Below are positions 1-9,336 of a stretch of DNA of 49,439 nt, piece by piece (position 1 is the stretch's first letter; each line of letters starts with the position of its first letter). Origin of the DNA: Nitrospira sp. CG24C (GTDB taxonomy: Bacteria; Nitrospirota; Nitrospiria; Nitrospirales; Nitrospiraceae). The notes under the pieces were generated by a model that saw only the letters and a program-made list of their open reading frames with translations, did not search any database and was not told the origin of the DNA. The stretch covers positions 1 through 49,439 of the forward strand of contig NEWR02000018.1 of the NCBI GenBank assembly GCA_002869885.2, given 5' to 3'. The position numbers and the translations under genes were made by a program.

Positions 1-32
1 ACCATCGACCCGAAAATCATCATCTTGCGCAT
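1..32 (-). CDS. 5' end of an unidentified gene (partial)
   Basis: Only the first ten or so codons are inside the window; on the minus strand they read MRKMMIFGSM and continue off the left edge. The start is supported by a strong ribosome binding site, AAGGAGGA on the minus strand (41-48), eight bases upstream of the ATG at 30-32. Too little is visible to name a product. The short basic, hydrophobic beginning would fit an N-terminal signal sequence, but that is a guess. Confidence 0.6.
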   Translation of the reverse strand, partial: MRKMMIFGSM

Positions 33-581
33 CAGTTTTTTCCTCCTTGCATTAGTCATAGTTTCCTGCCCCATCGGATGACGCCTTCGATCAGTCCATT
101 CGTTTGGATCAATCCTTTGGGCAACCGCTAGCCCTAGACGAACCGATTGAGCAACGGTCGTCTGCCCGTGGTTGCTACCCTCAGGACTCACCGAAAGACA
201 TTCTGACACTCGATCGCCGCGGGATACCCAAATTGGCGGTGTCGTTATTCTGCTCTATAAACGATCCACGATCTGGTCACAATTGCTCAGTATGTTGAAA
301 CCACCAGGACGGATAAGCCTTGCGGCTCTCGGCCTGACAGCCCCCGCCCTTCTTCTTCAGAAAAACGCCAGCACCTGGGCATATGGATATAGGTCCGGGT
401 TCATACCAGTGAGATGTTGACTCCGCTTATGGAGCGCCGTGACTTAAGCGGTTTATGTGGTCTATCAGGTTGGAGTTAAGCCGAGTGGACCAGACAGCCG
501 GGGAACCATACAGACCGGGCTTGTCTCAGACGCACGAACCATTGAATTTCAGGCATGCGTGCATGGTTTTTCCGCCGCCTC
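33..581. other. 549-bp gap without a recognisable gene
   Basis: The stretch lies between the start of the partial gene at the left edge and the 3' end of the broken DUF1207 gene. Short open frames on the plus strand (104-298, 172-420) lack plausible ribosome binding sites and have no recognisable protein features. A small hairpin with a 7-bp perfect stem (423-429 with 445-451) is present, without a T-run. The promoter of the leftmost gene must lie at its left end. I see nothing else. Confidence 0.5.
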
Positions 582-1577
582 TCAGAACGCCAGATAAAAA
601 CCGAGCCCTACAGTTTCGACCTTCTGCCCATAGAACTGCCCATAGGGATTGTTACCGTGATAGTAGTTGACGAGGATCCGGAAACGGTGAAGCGCTCCGG
701 CCCGCGCAAATTCCAGCCCGCCCACAACATTCGTGTTGAGGGTCCAATTCAATTACTCGAATGTTTTGAAGTCCGCCCCGAGGACCGGGGTCACGACGAG
801 AGGCCCACTCACGAATCGTTCAATGGGACCGCTGCTCCACGTCGGCCCTCGCAGTTCGACCCCTGCCTGTACTTTCAATCGGTCCAGGTTGGCCGGCTCG
901 CGATGCAGTAAGTATCCACCGCCGGCATACAGGCGGCCCCAGCCGCCAGGGACGTCGAGGGACAGAATCGCTTCTCCTTCTTCATAACTGTAATTCACCC
1001 GGCCGACTCCGGGATTATGGAGCACAAACTCATCGCCCAAGTGCGTGCTCTGATGGTAGAGCCGCACACGCGTCGAGAAAAGGCCACTGCGCCAGGACAC
1101 CGGAAAACCGACCACGTAGTCGGTATTGATGAGATCTGTGGACGGCGCGTTCATATCGAATTGAGAGAAGACTCCGGCAAGAAGCCCCACCTGCCAACCA
1201 TTGCACCCTTGTCGACGCGAATAGAATCCGAAGTTTTCTCCGAAACCGACCGATCCGACTGTGGCCGAAATCTTTGAGTCTCGGTTCCTCACGGCCTGTA
1301 AGGTCGCGAATGTCTGCGGCTGCTTCGGGTCCGCGAAGAGCGGACGGAAGACATCGCCATCGGGAAACGGGATACCCACCGTCGAGCCAGAGCCTTCCGC
1401 CGCAGAGGCCAGAGTGGTTGTCTCGTAGCGACAACCGACAGGAGGAGGGCCCTTCTCGCCCTCGGCTTCACCCGCCCGGGCCACAGACTCACCGGCCACC
1501 CACAGCACGACTCCTACCACCCACACCCAAGAGACCTTCACCAGAATATCTCGGATTTTATAGAGGCCCCACACCAT
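582..1577 (-). pseudogene. DUF1207-type outer-membrane protein, interrupted by an in-frame stop
   Basis: The first part encodes 274 residues: a signal peptide (about 1-35) and then the body of a DUF1207-like family, recognised by the PFPDGDVFRPLFADPK stretch and the final VLGADFKTFE. A TAA at 753-755 ends the frame there. The same frame reads on without another stop to a TGA at 582-584, adding about 56 residues (LNWTLNTNVVGGLEFA then YYHGNNPYGQF and a final GFYLAF). These look like the normal C-terminal strands of this family, ending in an aromatic residue as outer-membrane barrels do. One nonsense change therefore explains the break. The start at 1577 is preceded by GGGGGAG on the minus strand. 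The family's function is unknown to me. Sequencing error, recent mutation and readthrough are all possible. Confidence 0.8.
753..755 (-). other. In-frame TAA inside the DUF1207-like gene
   Basis: The TTA at 753-755 is a TAA codon in the frame of the gene that starts at 1577. Both sides of it are in register and both sides look like the same protein family, so this is a point nonsense change, not a frameshift. Confidence 0.8.
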
Positions 1578-1691
1578 ACTCTCCCCCTTTCTTCAAGCTA
1601 CTTGCGCAACCCCCTGACGATTGCTGACTCTTTTTTCTGTCCGCCATGGGCCTTAGGAGCGTCGCGCCGACTTTCACAACCTGATGGCTCA

Positions 1692-2864
1692 TCATTGGAA
1701 CTGTCTCCTAAATCGCCACATGCCGAAGCCGAATAGCGAGCCGCCCAACAACCCCATGGCGAGGACATGCCCCCAGAGCTCCTTCAACCCGTTTCCCTTC
1801 AAGAGGATCCCATACACGACGTCGATGAAATAACGGAGCGGCGACAAGGTCATGAGATATTGCACCCAGGGCGGCATCGCTTCCATCGGCGATGTCACGC
1901 CTGAAAGCATCAGCATGGGGGCTATCAGGAGGAGGGTCAGGAGACCGACCTGCGACTGGTTCTTGGTGATCGTCGCGGCAAATAAACCCATGCCGGCGGT
2001 CGTGAACACAAACAGGGCGGTCAGGGAAAATAAGAGAACCAGATTGCCTCTGATCGGCACGCCGAAAATCGGCTGCATGACCCCGAAGAGGGCCACCGCC
2101 ATCGCACAGAGGATCACCACCGTCATGGCCAATACCTTCGGCAGCATGATGAGCAGGGGTGTCAGGGGCGAAACCAGCAACTGCTCGATGGTGCCTCGCT
2201 CCTTTTCTCTCACCAGCGCCGTCGCAGGGAGCAGCATTGCAAAGATGGTGATCATGCGAAGGAGATGCGAGATGGATTCGAACCAGGTTTCATTCTGGTC
2301 CGGGTTGTACCAGACTCGATGGTCGCTCACGATGACCGGCAGATTCTGTGAAGCCTCTGCTGATCCTCCGAAACGCGCCAGCGACGCCTCCTGGCCGAAC
2401 TGCGCCACGATCCGCGCCGCGTAGCTTGCCGCGGACAGACCCTGCGGAGAGTTCGTGGTGTCCACCAACAATTGCACTGCCGTGGGCTCCCCGGCGGCGA
2501 GCTGTTCATGAAACCGGGGGGGAATATCCAGGACTGCCGACACCGTCCCTCGATCTAGCCGATACTGCCCCTCATTGGATGAGCTGAGCTCTCCTGCAAA
2601 GCTGAAGAACGGCGGCTGAAACTTATGAATCAAGTCGCGCGAGGAGAAGCTGTGGTCGGCGTCATACACCGAAATGTTCGCATTGTGGAGCTGCGACTTC
2701 AGCCCGTTCCCTGAAATATAGACTGAGAGGGTGAAGGAATAGATGAGAAACACCACAATAGGCACATCCCTGAACAGCTGAATCAGTTCCTTGCGGGTCA
2801 TGACCATGAGCCGTCCCCACCAGATGGCCGCGCGTTTCGACCTGGGCACGCCCGAGACGATCAT
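1692..2864 (-). CDS. ABC-2 type transporter permease (YbhR-like)
   Basis: A 390-residue inner-membrane subunit of an ABC-2 exporter. After a basic N-terminus (MTRKELIQLFRD) there is one membrane segment, a large periplasmic domain (about 60-210), and a C-terminal half with five or so hydrophobic segments. The stretch ALVREKERGTIEQLLVSPL matches the conserved cytoplasmic coupling segment of the family. The start chosen is the ATG at 2864, which overlaps the stop of the upstream permease as ATGA. The open frame extends further upstream to 3245, but that part lies inside the upstream gene in another frame and is not credible. It is the last gene of a three-gene exporter operon. The substrate is unknown; relatives such as E. 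coli YbhFSR export cationic drugs. Confidence 0.9.
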   Translation of the reverse strand: MIVSGVPRSKRAAIWWGRLMVMTRKELIQLFRDVPIVVFLIYSFTLSVYISGNGLKSQLHNANISVYDADHSFSSRDLIHKFQPPFFSFAGELSSSNEGQYRLDRGTVSAVLDIPPRFHEQLAAGEPTAVQLLVDTTNSPQGLSAASYAARIVAQFGQEASLARFGGSAEASQNLPVIVSDHRVWYNPDQNETWFESISHLLRMITIFAMLLPATALVREKERGTIEQLLVSPLTPLLIMLPKVLAMTVVILCAMAVALFGVMQPIFGVPIRGNLVLLFSLTALFVFTTAGMGLFAATITKNQSQVGLLTLLLIAPMLMLSGVTSPMEAMPPWVQYLMTLSPLRYFIDVVYGILLKGNGLKELWGHVLAMGLLGGSLFGFGMWRFRRQFQ

Positions 2865-4015
2865 GATCGCGGCCTCTTGGTAAACAAGCGGTAGGCCACG
2901 AGTCGCAACAGCGCGGCATACAAGGCCAGGGCGAGCATATCCGCCCATAACACATTCATCCCGACGCCTTTGAGAAACGTCCCCCGCACGATATTCGTGT
3001 AATACATGCCGGGAAAGAGATGGGCCTGAACCTGGGCACCGGGACTGAGAGAAGAGACCGGCACGATCAATCCGGAGAACAGAATCGTCGGCAAGGTACA
3101 GAGCACCATCGTGATGATCAGCGCGGCGACTTGGGTACTGACCATCAAAGACACCAGCAACCCGATCCCGGTACTCGTCAGCACAAAGATCAACGACGAC
3201 AGCAGGAAGAGGCCGAAACTGCCTTTGAACGGCACCTGAAACCACAACGTAGCCAATAACCAGAGCAGCAAGGCATTCACGAATGAAATAGCCACATAGG
3301 GGGTCAACTTCCCGGTGAGAAACTCAATCTTGCTGACGGTGGAGCTATAGATATTGTAGATCGACCCGGTCTCTTTCTCCCGCACGATCCCCAGCGCCGT
3401 CAGCAAGGGCGGAGCCAACATCAGCGAGAACATGATGAGCGCCGGCACGATGGACCAGGCACTCCGCACCTCTTCGTTGTACAGGTACCGCACTTCCAGG
3501 CGGATCGGTTGAACCAGGGTCTTCGCCTGCTCTCTGGACAAGCCGCGCGTCCGCGCCACATAGTCCGCAAGCAACTCTCCGCTCAATGCGCTATTAATCG
3601 CGAGGACATAGCCCTTCGTGATGTCGGTCCGGAGGGGAAAGGTCCCGTCGATCAAGGTCTGGACATGGGCCGGCTGTCCTGCCAGGAGGCGCTCTCCAAA
3701 TTTCTCCGGAACTACGATGACGGCTCGCGCCTTGCCGCTAAGCAGCCAGGCATCCGCTTCAGTTTCACTCGTCAGCGACCCTTTAAAGTCGAAGTACCGG
3801 GACTCGGTGAATCGATACAGATAGTCACGACTCAATGCACTGTGGTCCCGATCCACCACGACCAAGGGAATGTGCTCCACGTCCAACACCAGGCCATAGC
3901 CGAACACCAGCATCCAGAGGACCGGCAGGAGAAAAGCCAGGAGCAGAAAGATCCGATCCCGCACGGTCTCACGCCATTCTTTGAAGGCCACGGCCTTGAT
4001 CCGACGAAAGTTCAT
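2861..4015 (-). CDS. ABC-2 type transporter permease (YbhS-like)
   Basis: A 384-residue permease of the same family as the downstream gene. It has an N-terminal membrane segment after MNFRRIKAVAFKEWRE, a long periplasmic loop (about 45-190), and five hydrophobic segments from about residue 195. The typical ALGIVREKETGSIYN coupling stretch precedes the third segment. Its start overlaps the 3' end of the dual-ATPase gene by four bases and its own stop overlaps the next permease start, so the three genes are translationally coupled. With the other permease it should form a heterodimeric pore. In many relatives a HlyD-type adaptor gene is in the same operon; none is present here. Confidence 0.92.
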   Translation of the reverse strand: MNFRRIKAVAFKEWRETVRDRIFLLLAFLLPVLWMLVFGYGLVLDVEHIPLVVVDRDHSALSRDYLYRFTESRYFDFKGSLTSETEADAWLLSGKARAVIVVPEKFGERLLAGQPAHVQTLIDGTFPLRTDITKGYVLAINSALSGELLADYVARTRGLSREQAKTLVQPIRLEVRYLYNEEVRSAWSIVPALIMFSLMLAPPLLTALGIVREKETGSIYNIYSSTVSKIEFLTGKLTPYVAISFVNALLLWLLATLWFQVPFKGSFGLFLLSSLIFVLTSTGIGLLVSLMVSTQVAALIITMVLCTLPTILFSGLIVPVSSLSPGAQVQAHLFPGMYYTNIVRGTFLKGVGMNVLWADMLALALYAALLRLVAYRLFTKRPRS

Positions 4016-6024
4016 GCGGCCACTCCCGTCGTCTGCTTCCGTTCCTGTTTTTCCAATTCCATCACGCGGTAGACGAATACGTCTTCAAGGCTTAGCGGAC
4101 GGGTCTTGATCGACTGCACCACGCCCTGGCTGGCGGCACAAATCTCCCGGATCCGCGGTTCGTCTCCTTCAGGGTCGTGAGAGAGGAGGTGCAATTTGGT
4201 GCCGAACAATGCCACGCCTGCAAAGCCGGCCAGCTCCAGTTCGTTGATCGCAGGCGCTGGACGATCGACCGTCAGTTCCACTAACCGGCCTGCTTCCGTT
4301 TCGACCTGACGTTTCATCTCGGACGGGGAACCTTCCGAGACGATCCGTCCGGCAAACATCAAGGCCAGTTTGTCGCAATGCTCCGCCTCGCTCATATAAT
4401 GGGTCGTCACCATAATCGCCACACCTTCCTCTCGCGCCAACACCGACAAGATGTCCCAGAAGTGGCGCCTCCCGATGGGATCGACACCGGAAGTCGGTTC
4501 ATCGAGAAACAGGACGCGTGGTTGGTGGACGAGCGCGCAGCCGAGCGCCAATCGCTGGCGAACTCCCATCGGCAGCCGACTGGTCAAGCTCGACTCGTAT
4601 CCTTTCAAGCCGGCCATCGACAGGATCCACTCAAGCCGTGTGGTAGTCGCCGGCCGATTAAGGCCATAGATCCCGGCGAAGAGCCGGATATTTTCCTCCA
4701 CGGTTAAATCAAGGTAGAGTGAAAAGGCTTGAGACATATAGCCGATCCGTTCCTTGATGGCCCCGCCCGCGGTCTTCATGTCCGCCCCCGCGACCCATCC
4801 TTCTCCCCCGGTCGGTGGCATGAGGCCGTTCAACATCTTGATGACGGTCGTCTTCCCTGCTCCGTTGGCCCCGAGGAGGCCGAAGATTTCCCCCGACTTC
4901 ACCTGAAAACTCACACGGTCCACCGCGCGAAAGGCGCCAAAGTCGCGAATGAGTCCCTTGGCTTCAATGGCCAATCCGTGATTCGCCGCCAAGGCCGTGA
5001 CGCGAGGCATCTCGGCGGACGGTGGTTGATCTGCCTGCCGAAGCAAGAGTGCGACGAAGACATCCTCAAGCTCCGGCTCATCGACTCGAAGGTGCACGGG
5101 CCTGATATCACCCAGGCTCGATGTGATCGATTGCATCGCGGAGGCGTGAATGGTCTCCTCCGTGAAGACGTGAAGCAGGGAACCCAGCGCCTCAACCTGC
5201 TTATACTGTGTCTTGAGCCGGGCAATGGCCTCCATTTGCGGTGTCGCTTCAAAGGTCACCATCAAGCCAGGGACCAACGCTTGAACTTCCGCCGGCGTAC
5301 CCGATGCCACCACCTTGCCGCTCGATAAGAATGAGAGCCGATGAAAGCGTGCGGCCTCGTCCATGTAGGCCGTTGACACTAACGCCGTCATACCGCGTTC
5401 CCGCAGCAACTCGGCGAGAATGGTCCAGAAATCACGCCGCGATACCGGATCGACACCGGTCGTCGGTTCATCGAGAATCGCCAATTCCGGCTCGTGAATC
5501 AGCGTGCAAATCAACCCCAGCTTCTGCTTCATCCCACCGGAGAGCTTCTTCATCGCCCGGTTGCGAAACTTGTCAAGCCGCGTCATGGCAAGAAAACGGG
5601 CCTTTCGTTCAATAAGCGCAGGCTCCGGCACCAGCCTGAGCCGCGCAAAGAAGTCGATGTTTTCTTCCACCGAGAGATCGGGATACAGATTCAGTCCGAG
5701 GCCTTGCGGCAGAAAACCCAGTTGCTGTTTCACTTGCTCGGCGGCCCGCTCCGAGTCGATCAACGTCCCGAAGACCTCGACCGCGCCTTCGTCATAGGTC
5801 AACACCCCGGCAATCGCCTTCATCAGACTGCTCTTGCCCGCCCCATCCGGCCCAATCAAGCCGTAAATCTCTCCTCGCTTAATCTCCAAATCCACACCTT
5901 GCACCGCCACGTGCTTCTTGTAGCGCTTGACGAAGCCAAGAACTCGAACGATAGGTTCTGCAAGTTCCATCGCTAGCAGGCCACCTGTTGCCCCTATTTC
6001 GTGCGTGCTGGAAACTTCTGCCAT
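4012..6024 (-). CDS. Fused dual ABC-transporter ATPase (YbhF-like)
   Basis: A 670-residue protein with two complete nucleotide-binding domains in tandem. Domain 1 (about 25-260) has Walker A GPDGAGKSS, signature LSGGMKQK and Walker B LAILDEPTTGVD. Domain 2 (about 350-600) has Walker A GANGAGKTT, a degenerate signature (LPMGVRQRLALG in place of LSGGQ) and Walker B LFLDEPTSGVD. This asymmetry is usual in YbhF-type proteins. It powers the two permeases encoded just downstream, with four-base overlaps. The ATG at 6024 is followed by a 20-residue non-conserved leader; a later ATG at the MELAEPIVRV stretch is a possible alternative start. The operon promoter must lie in or just beyond the inverted-repeat element that begins at 6035. 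Confidence 0.95.
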   Translation of the reverse strand: MAEVSSTHEIGATGGLLAMELAEPIVRVLGFVKRYKKHVAVQGVDLEIKRGEIYGLIGPDGAGKSSLMKAIAGVLTYDEGAVEVFGTLIDSERAAEQVKQQLGFLPQGLGLNLYPDLSVEENIDFFARLRLVPEPALIERKARFLAMTRLDKFRNRAMKKLSGGMKQKLGLICTLIHEPELAILDEPTTGVDPVSRRDFWTILAELLRERGMTALVSTAYMDEAARFHRLSFLSSGKVVASGTPAEVQALVPGLMVTFEATPQMEAIARLKTQYKQVEALGSLLHVFTEETIHASAMQSITSSLGDIRPVHLRVDEPELEDVFVALLLRQADQPPSAEMPRVTALAANHGLAIEAKGLIRDFGAFRAVDRVSFQVKSGEIFGLLGANGAGKTTVIKMLNGLMPPTGGEGWVAGADMKTAGGAIKERIGYMSQAFSLYLDLTVEENIRLFAGIYGLNRPATTTRLEWILSMAGLKGYESSLTSRLPMGVRQRLALGCALVHQPRVLFLDEPTSGVDPIGRRHFWDILSVLAREEGVAIMVTTHYMSEAEHCDKLALMFAGRIVSEGSPSEMKRQVETEAGRLVELTVDRPAPAINELELAGFAGVALFGTKLHLLSHDPEGDEPRIREICAASQGVVQSIKTRPLSLEDVFVYRVMELEKQERKQTTGVAA

Positions 6025-6034
6025 TATGGAGCCC

Positions 6035-6230
6035 CTAGCCCGCGTGATTCATGAACACTTCTGATGCAATCGCCGATCCACTGCTACGACAAGCCTTCGG
6101 TCGGCGGGCTCGCCCCTCGGACCCTCAACGTACTGCACGAGTACGCTTCAGATCCTCAGGGCTCTACGCGCCGCTCTCGCGACGCGGCTCAGCGATTTCG
6201 CGACGAACCGTCATGAATCATGCGGGCTAG
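6035..6230. repeat. MITE-like element with 20-bp inverted ends
   Basis: The ends 6035-6054 and 6211-6230 are inverted copies of each other with one mismatch in 20 (CTAGCCCGCGTGATTCATGA against its complement). The 196-bp interior encodes nothing recognisable and is rich in smaller palindromic GC segments. If the outer CTAG on both sides is a target duplication, the true terminal repeat is 16 bp, which is the pattern left by IS5-group transposases (YTAR target). That assignment is inference; only the inverted repeat is seen directly. It sits in the promoter region of the dual-ATPase exporter operon, 11 bases from its start codon. Confidence 0.7.
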
Positions 6231-6291
6231 ACTGTACCGGAGGAAGAGACGCGCTGCAAGAAGAGCGAGCAGGTGAAGTAGTCGCCGGGGG

Positions 6292-6993
6292 TTAGCGGGT
6301 GAGGGTGCCTATTTTTCTCGGAGTTCCGTGAAAAGCCTTCTTCGGCAAGTACCCAAGTTCATCCAGGCGCAGCTCTTTGACATGCCGCATCACATGATCG
6401 CTGAGATCTGTCTGCATGGATGCTTCCTGCTGCGAGGCGGAACCTTTTACTAGCGTGAAAGGCAGTTCATCCTTCCAGAGCAGTCGGCCATCGCGAGCTA
6501 TCAGGTATAGATAGAGACGACGTGAGTCCTCTGATTTCCACCCCCAGTCGCTCGGATGCGAGGGTGAACCGACAGCAACGCGACTGACGAGAACGGTATC
6601 GACACTGAGGCTCCGCGTGACTTCCTTGGCCAGGGTACTGCGATCAATCTCTTCTGTCTTTGCCGAACGTGGATCGGTCACGGTGACTCCTGCCGCAACG
6701 CTCACCGGCGTTTCGACACGCAACGCGGTCTCCTCCTGCAACAGGGCAGCAAGCCGCGCGCCCATCTCTGGATCGCCCTCAACCGGAAGGACTGCCACGC
6801 TCGTCACCTTCAAATTAGGAACAGCAGCACTCGATTGATCCTGCTTCGCCACCCATGATTGCTCAAACGGCTCAAAGGTCACGTTACTTCCCCTCATTGA
6901 ATCCACTGCTACCGCTGCCACCCACGCTCCTGCAAAGCACCCTTGCAGCAGGAGGGATCCACTCACGACCAGACTGAGGGTTATGACACGCAT
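6292..6993 (-). CDS. Hypothetical lipoprotein
   Basis: With the start at 6993 this is 233 residues, beginning with a clear lipoprotein signal (MRVITLSLVV... LLLQGC, lipidated Cys about residue 19). The mature part has no motif I can name. A stretch around VTSVAVLPVEGDPEMGARL resembles small outer-membrane lipoproteins that assemble a variable-size complex (the GNA1162/LpoB type), but I would not assign it. The frame is open back to 7254; I prefer 6993 because it places the signal peptide at the N-terminus, though its ribosome binding site is weak. It is followed by a 61-bp spacer and then the MITE-like element. Confidence 0.7.
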   Translation of the reverse strand: MRVITLSLVVSGSLLLQGCFAGAWVAAVAVDSMRGSNVTFEPFEQSWVAKQDQSSAAVPNLKVTSVAVLPVEGDPEMGARLAALLQEETALRVETPVSVAAGVTVTDPRSAKTEEIDRSTLAKEVTRSLSVDTVLVSRVAVGSPSHPSDWGWKSEDSRRLYLYLIARDGRLLWKDELPFTLVKGSASQQEASMQTDLSDHVMRHVKELRLDELGYLPKKAFHGTPRKIGTLTR

Positions 6994-7379
6994 ACAATCC
7001 CGTCGGCTACCGCTTTGGGCCATCCCTAGATCACAGGCTTTTGTCATAGAGGCGAGTTGCATGAAAAGATGCTTCCGCAAGAGAAGTGCCGTACAAAAAC
7101 GAGCCTCGCACAGCATCTCCAACCTGTCGAGTTCTTTACTATTATCGACAGACCAGTGGAAATAGAGCCTATCAATCGCGCTGAATGAAAGTATGAAAGA
7201 GACAATTCGGCGGACAGGATTGAACGGGACAGAAAAGAGCGTATGGGACCCCAAGAGGACTGGGCGAAGCTGAAACTCCTACTTGAACCGATTGAACCAA
7301 TTCTTGATGTCGCAGCAAGGGATCGGTGCTCGTGGATATTATTGGACCAACTGACACCAATCCCGGTCAAGCCATCGCG
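6994..7379. other. 386-bp gap between two minus-strand genes
   Basis: It separates the CxxC protein gene from the lipoprotein gene. The lipoprotein reading frame stays open through part of it, but the translation is arginine- and serine-rich with no family look and precedes a perfect lipoprotein signal, so I treat it as untranslated. I see no convincing promoter, hairpin or repeat. Confidence 0.4.
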
Positions 7380-7595
7380 TTATGCGACACGACGGAGCCG
7401 CGGCACAGCCATTTTTTTCTCGATCAATTGTGTAGCTCCTGACTGTTGGATCATGCGATGTTTCTGAATGATCGGATCGACAATGTTCCCGCAGGATACA
7501 CATCGCCACCCTTTCATCCACATTGGAATACTGCTCTCCCGTATATCGATCAAATTATCTGCCACCATGAACCCGTCACATCTCATGCAATGCAT
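7380..7595 (-). CDS. Small CxxC/CxxC protein, probable zinc ribbon
   Basis: A 71-residue protein with two CxxC pairs: CMRC at residues 3-6 and CVSC about 27 residues further on, the spacing expected of a single zinc ribbon. Between and after them are MVADNLIDIRES and PIIQKHRMIQQ. The start at 7595 is fixed by GAGGAGGG on the minus strand four bases upstream. I recall near-identical short proteins from Nitrospira genomes, but the function is unknown. The final 15 residues are basic. It is monocistronic, with long gaps on both sides. A role in nucleic-acid or protein binding is only a guess from the zinc ribbon. Confidence 0.75.
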   Translation of the reverse strand: MHCMRCDGFMVADNLIDIRESSIPMWMKGWRCVSCGNIVDPIIQKHRMIQQSGATQLIEKKMAVPRLRRVA

Positions 7596-7890
7596 GGAAC
7601 CCTCCTCTCGTTAACACTGGAGCCTGTCACCACGACACCGCGCCCAATCACTTTCTAAGCCTAGCAGACCTGCGGCTAACCGCTTGCCTGTCTAGAGAGC
7701 AATCGCGATGCCACGGGAGTCGTTGCGACTGCTTGCGTGTTTTCGCAGTGAATCGTAGAGTGCAGACGAACAGCATTCGCCCTAAATCGCTTCTAGATGT
7801 CACACATTGGCCCCATGCGGCAAAAATGATCTGGATTACAAGCGATAGCCTAAATGGGAACAGTCCCCTGTGGCCGATTGAAAGCAAGTT
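7596..7890. other. 295-bp divergent intergenic region
   Basis: This region separates the minus-strand CxxC gene from the plus-strand NFACT gene, so it must hold both promoters. I see no long inverted repeats and no convincing sigma-70 pair on either strand. Confidence 0.3.
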
Positions 7891-9336
7891 GTGGCACTGA
7901 CCGCGACAGAAATTGCGAAGGTGATGGATGAATGTGCTCCGGCCTTGACCGGAGGCTGGATCCAAAAAATTTACCAGCCGGCAGATCATACCGTGGTGTT
8001 GGAGATTCGCACGCCGGGACAGACGCACCGACTCCTCATTTCATGCCACCCTGAAACCGCCCGGCTCCACGTCATCACGGCGGCCTTTCAAAATCCGCCG
8101 ACGCCTCCACCCTTCTGCCAATTCCTCCGCGCCCATCTACAGGGAGCTCGCATCGATCAGATCGAACAGATTCAAGGAGACCGGATCGTTCAGTTTGCTC
8201 TGACCGCTAAAGAAGGTCCCGGCAGGTTGGTCGCAGAACTCACCGGAAAGACGTCGAATCTCCTCGTACTCGACGAGACAGGCCATATTCGACGAGACCT
8301 GAACAGGATGAACGATCGTGTGGGACAGCTGTACGTTCCCCCCTCTCACCAGCAACGAGAACGAGGCGCCACCGACCAATCGCGGTTCAGCCAGAACATC
8401 TCAGAAGCCCCATTTCCTCTGTCGGCTGCCGTCGAAGCCCATTACTTCACGGCGGAAGCTACTTCTGTTGTCGAGACCGTGCGGAACACCAGGGCGGGGA
8501 TTCTGAGAAAATCCATCAAGAAGCTCCGCCGCCGTATTGAGGCATGGCACGAAGACCTCGCAAAGGCAGAAAAATACAAGAACTACGATCGCTATGGCGA
8601 ACTGATCAAAGCAAACCTCGGAACCATACGTAAGGGTCAGACCGACGTAACTGTAGTGGATTATTTCGATGAGGAGCTTCCCAACCTGACGATCCCACTC
8701 GACCAAGCCAAAACTCCCCAGGGCAATATGGACGACTACTTCAGGAAACATCGGAAGCAGCTTGCGGCAGAGCGGGAGCTGCGGCCACGTATTCAAGAAG
8801 GGCAGAAAGAATTAGGGACTCTTCGCCAGGAAATGACTGCGATTGAACAGGGAACCTGGCAGCCGCCCGACAAACCTCATCTCACCGCTGAGCGGCCTTT
8901 CCCGCGGACAGGCAAAAGAAAAGATCGCCAGGAACAACGCCAAAGCCCCTTCCGCCGCTTCACTTCATCGGATGGTTTGGCGATTTATGTCGGAAGAAAC
9001 GCGCGTGAGAACGATGAGCTGACGTTCGGCCTCGCCAAAAGCGATGACCTCTGGTTGCATGCTCGGGGCACTCCCGGTTCCCATGTGGTGGTGCGCCTCG
9101 AAAAAGGAGCCGACATACCCCCCGAAACCTTACGCGATGCAGCGACGCTGGCGCTGCTCTACAGCGACTTGAAGAAAAGCGGCAAAGGTGACGTCATCTA
9201 CACGAGACGCAAGTGGGTCAAGAAGGCGAAGGGCCAAGCGCCAGGGGCCGTCATCGTCACCCAGGAGAAATCACTGCATGTGAGTTTGGAAAAGAAACGA
9301 TTGGATGCGCTCAAGGCTCGATCAGCGCACGAGTAA
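7891..9336 (+). CDS. NFACT family protein (RqcH/Rqc2-like, fibronectin-binding A homologue)
   Basis: A 481-residue protein with the NFACT layout: an N-terminal domain (about 1-190) starting LTATEIAKVMDE, a long helical coiled-coil middle (about 195-325) with KSIKKLRRRIEAW, and a C-terminal NFACT-R/DUF814 domain (about 350-470) with DDLWLHARGTPGSHVV and KKSGKGDVIYTRRKWVKK. Homologues (bacterial RqcH, eukaryotic Rqc2) bind stalled 50S subunits and add C-terminal alanine tails to nascent chains for degradation. It is somewhat shorter than the usual 550-580 residues. The start is GTG at 7891 with only a weak upstream purine stretch. The ribosome-rescue role here is inferred from the family. Confidence 0.88.
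   Translation: MALTATEIAKVMDECAPALTGGWIQKIYQPADHTVVLEIRTPGQTHRLLISCHPETARLHVITAAFQNPPTPPPFCQFLRAHLQGARIDQIEQIQGDRIVQFALTAKEGPGRLVAELTGKTSNLLVLDETGHIRRDLNRMNDRVGQLYVPPSHQQRERGATDQSRFSQNISEAPFPLSAAVEAHYFTAEATSVVETVRNTRAGILRKSIKKLRRRIEAWHEDLAKAEKYKNYDRYGELIKANLGTIRKGQTDVTVVDYFDEELPNLTIPLDQAKTPQGNMDDYFRKHRKQLAAERELRPRIQEGQKELGTLRQEMTAIEQGTWQPPDKPHLTAERPFPRTGKRKDRQEQRQSPFRRFTSSDGLAIYVGRNARENDELTFGLAKSDDLWLHARGTPGSHVVVRLEKGADIPPETLRDAATLALLYSDLKKSGKGDVIYTRRKWVKKAKGQAPGAVIVTQEKSLHVSLEKKRLDALKARSAHE

Noticed and set aside
555-911. Plus-strand open frame of 118 codons
   Set aside because: It is the antisense of the broken DUF1207-like gene, including its C-terminal part.
2865-3245. N-terminal extension of the YbhR-like permease
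   Set aside because: It lies entirely inside the upstream permease gene in another frame; the ATGA overlap at 2861-2864 gives the natural start.
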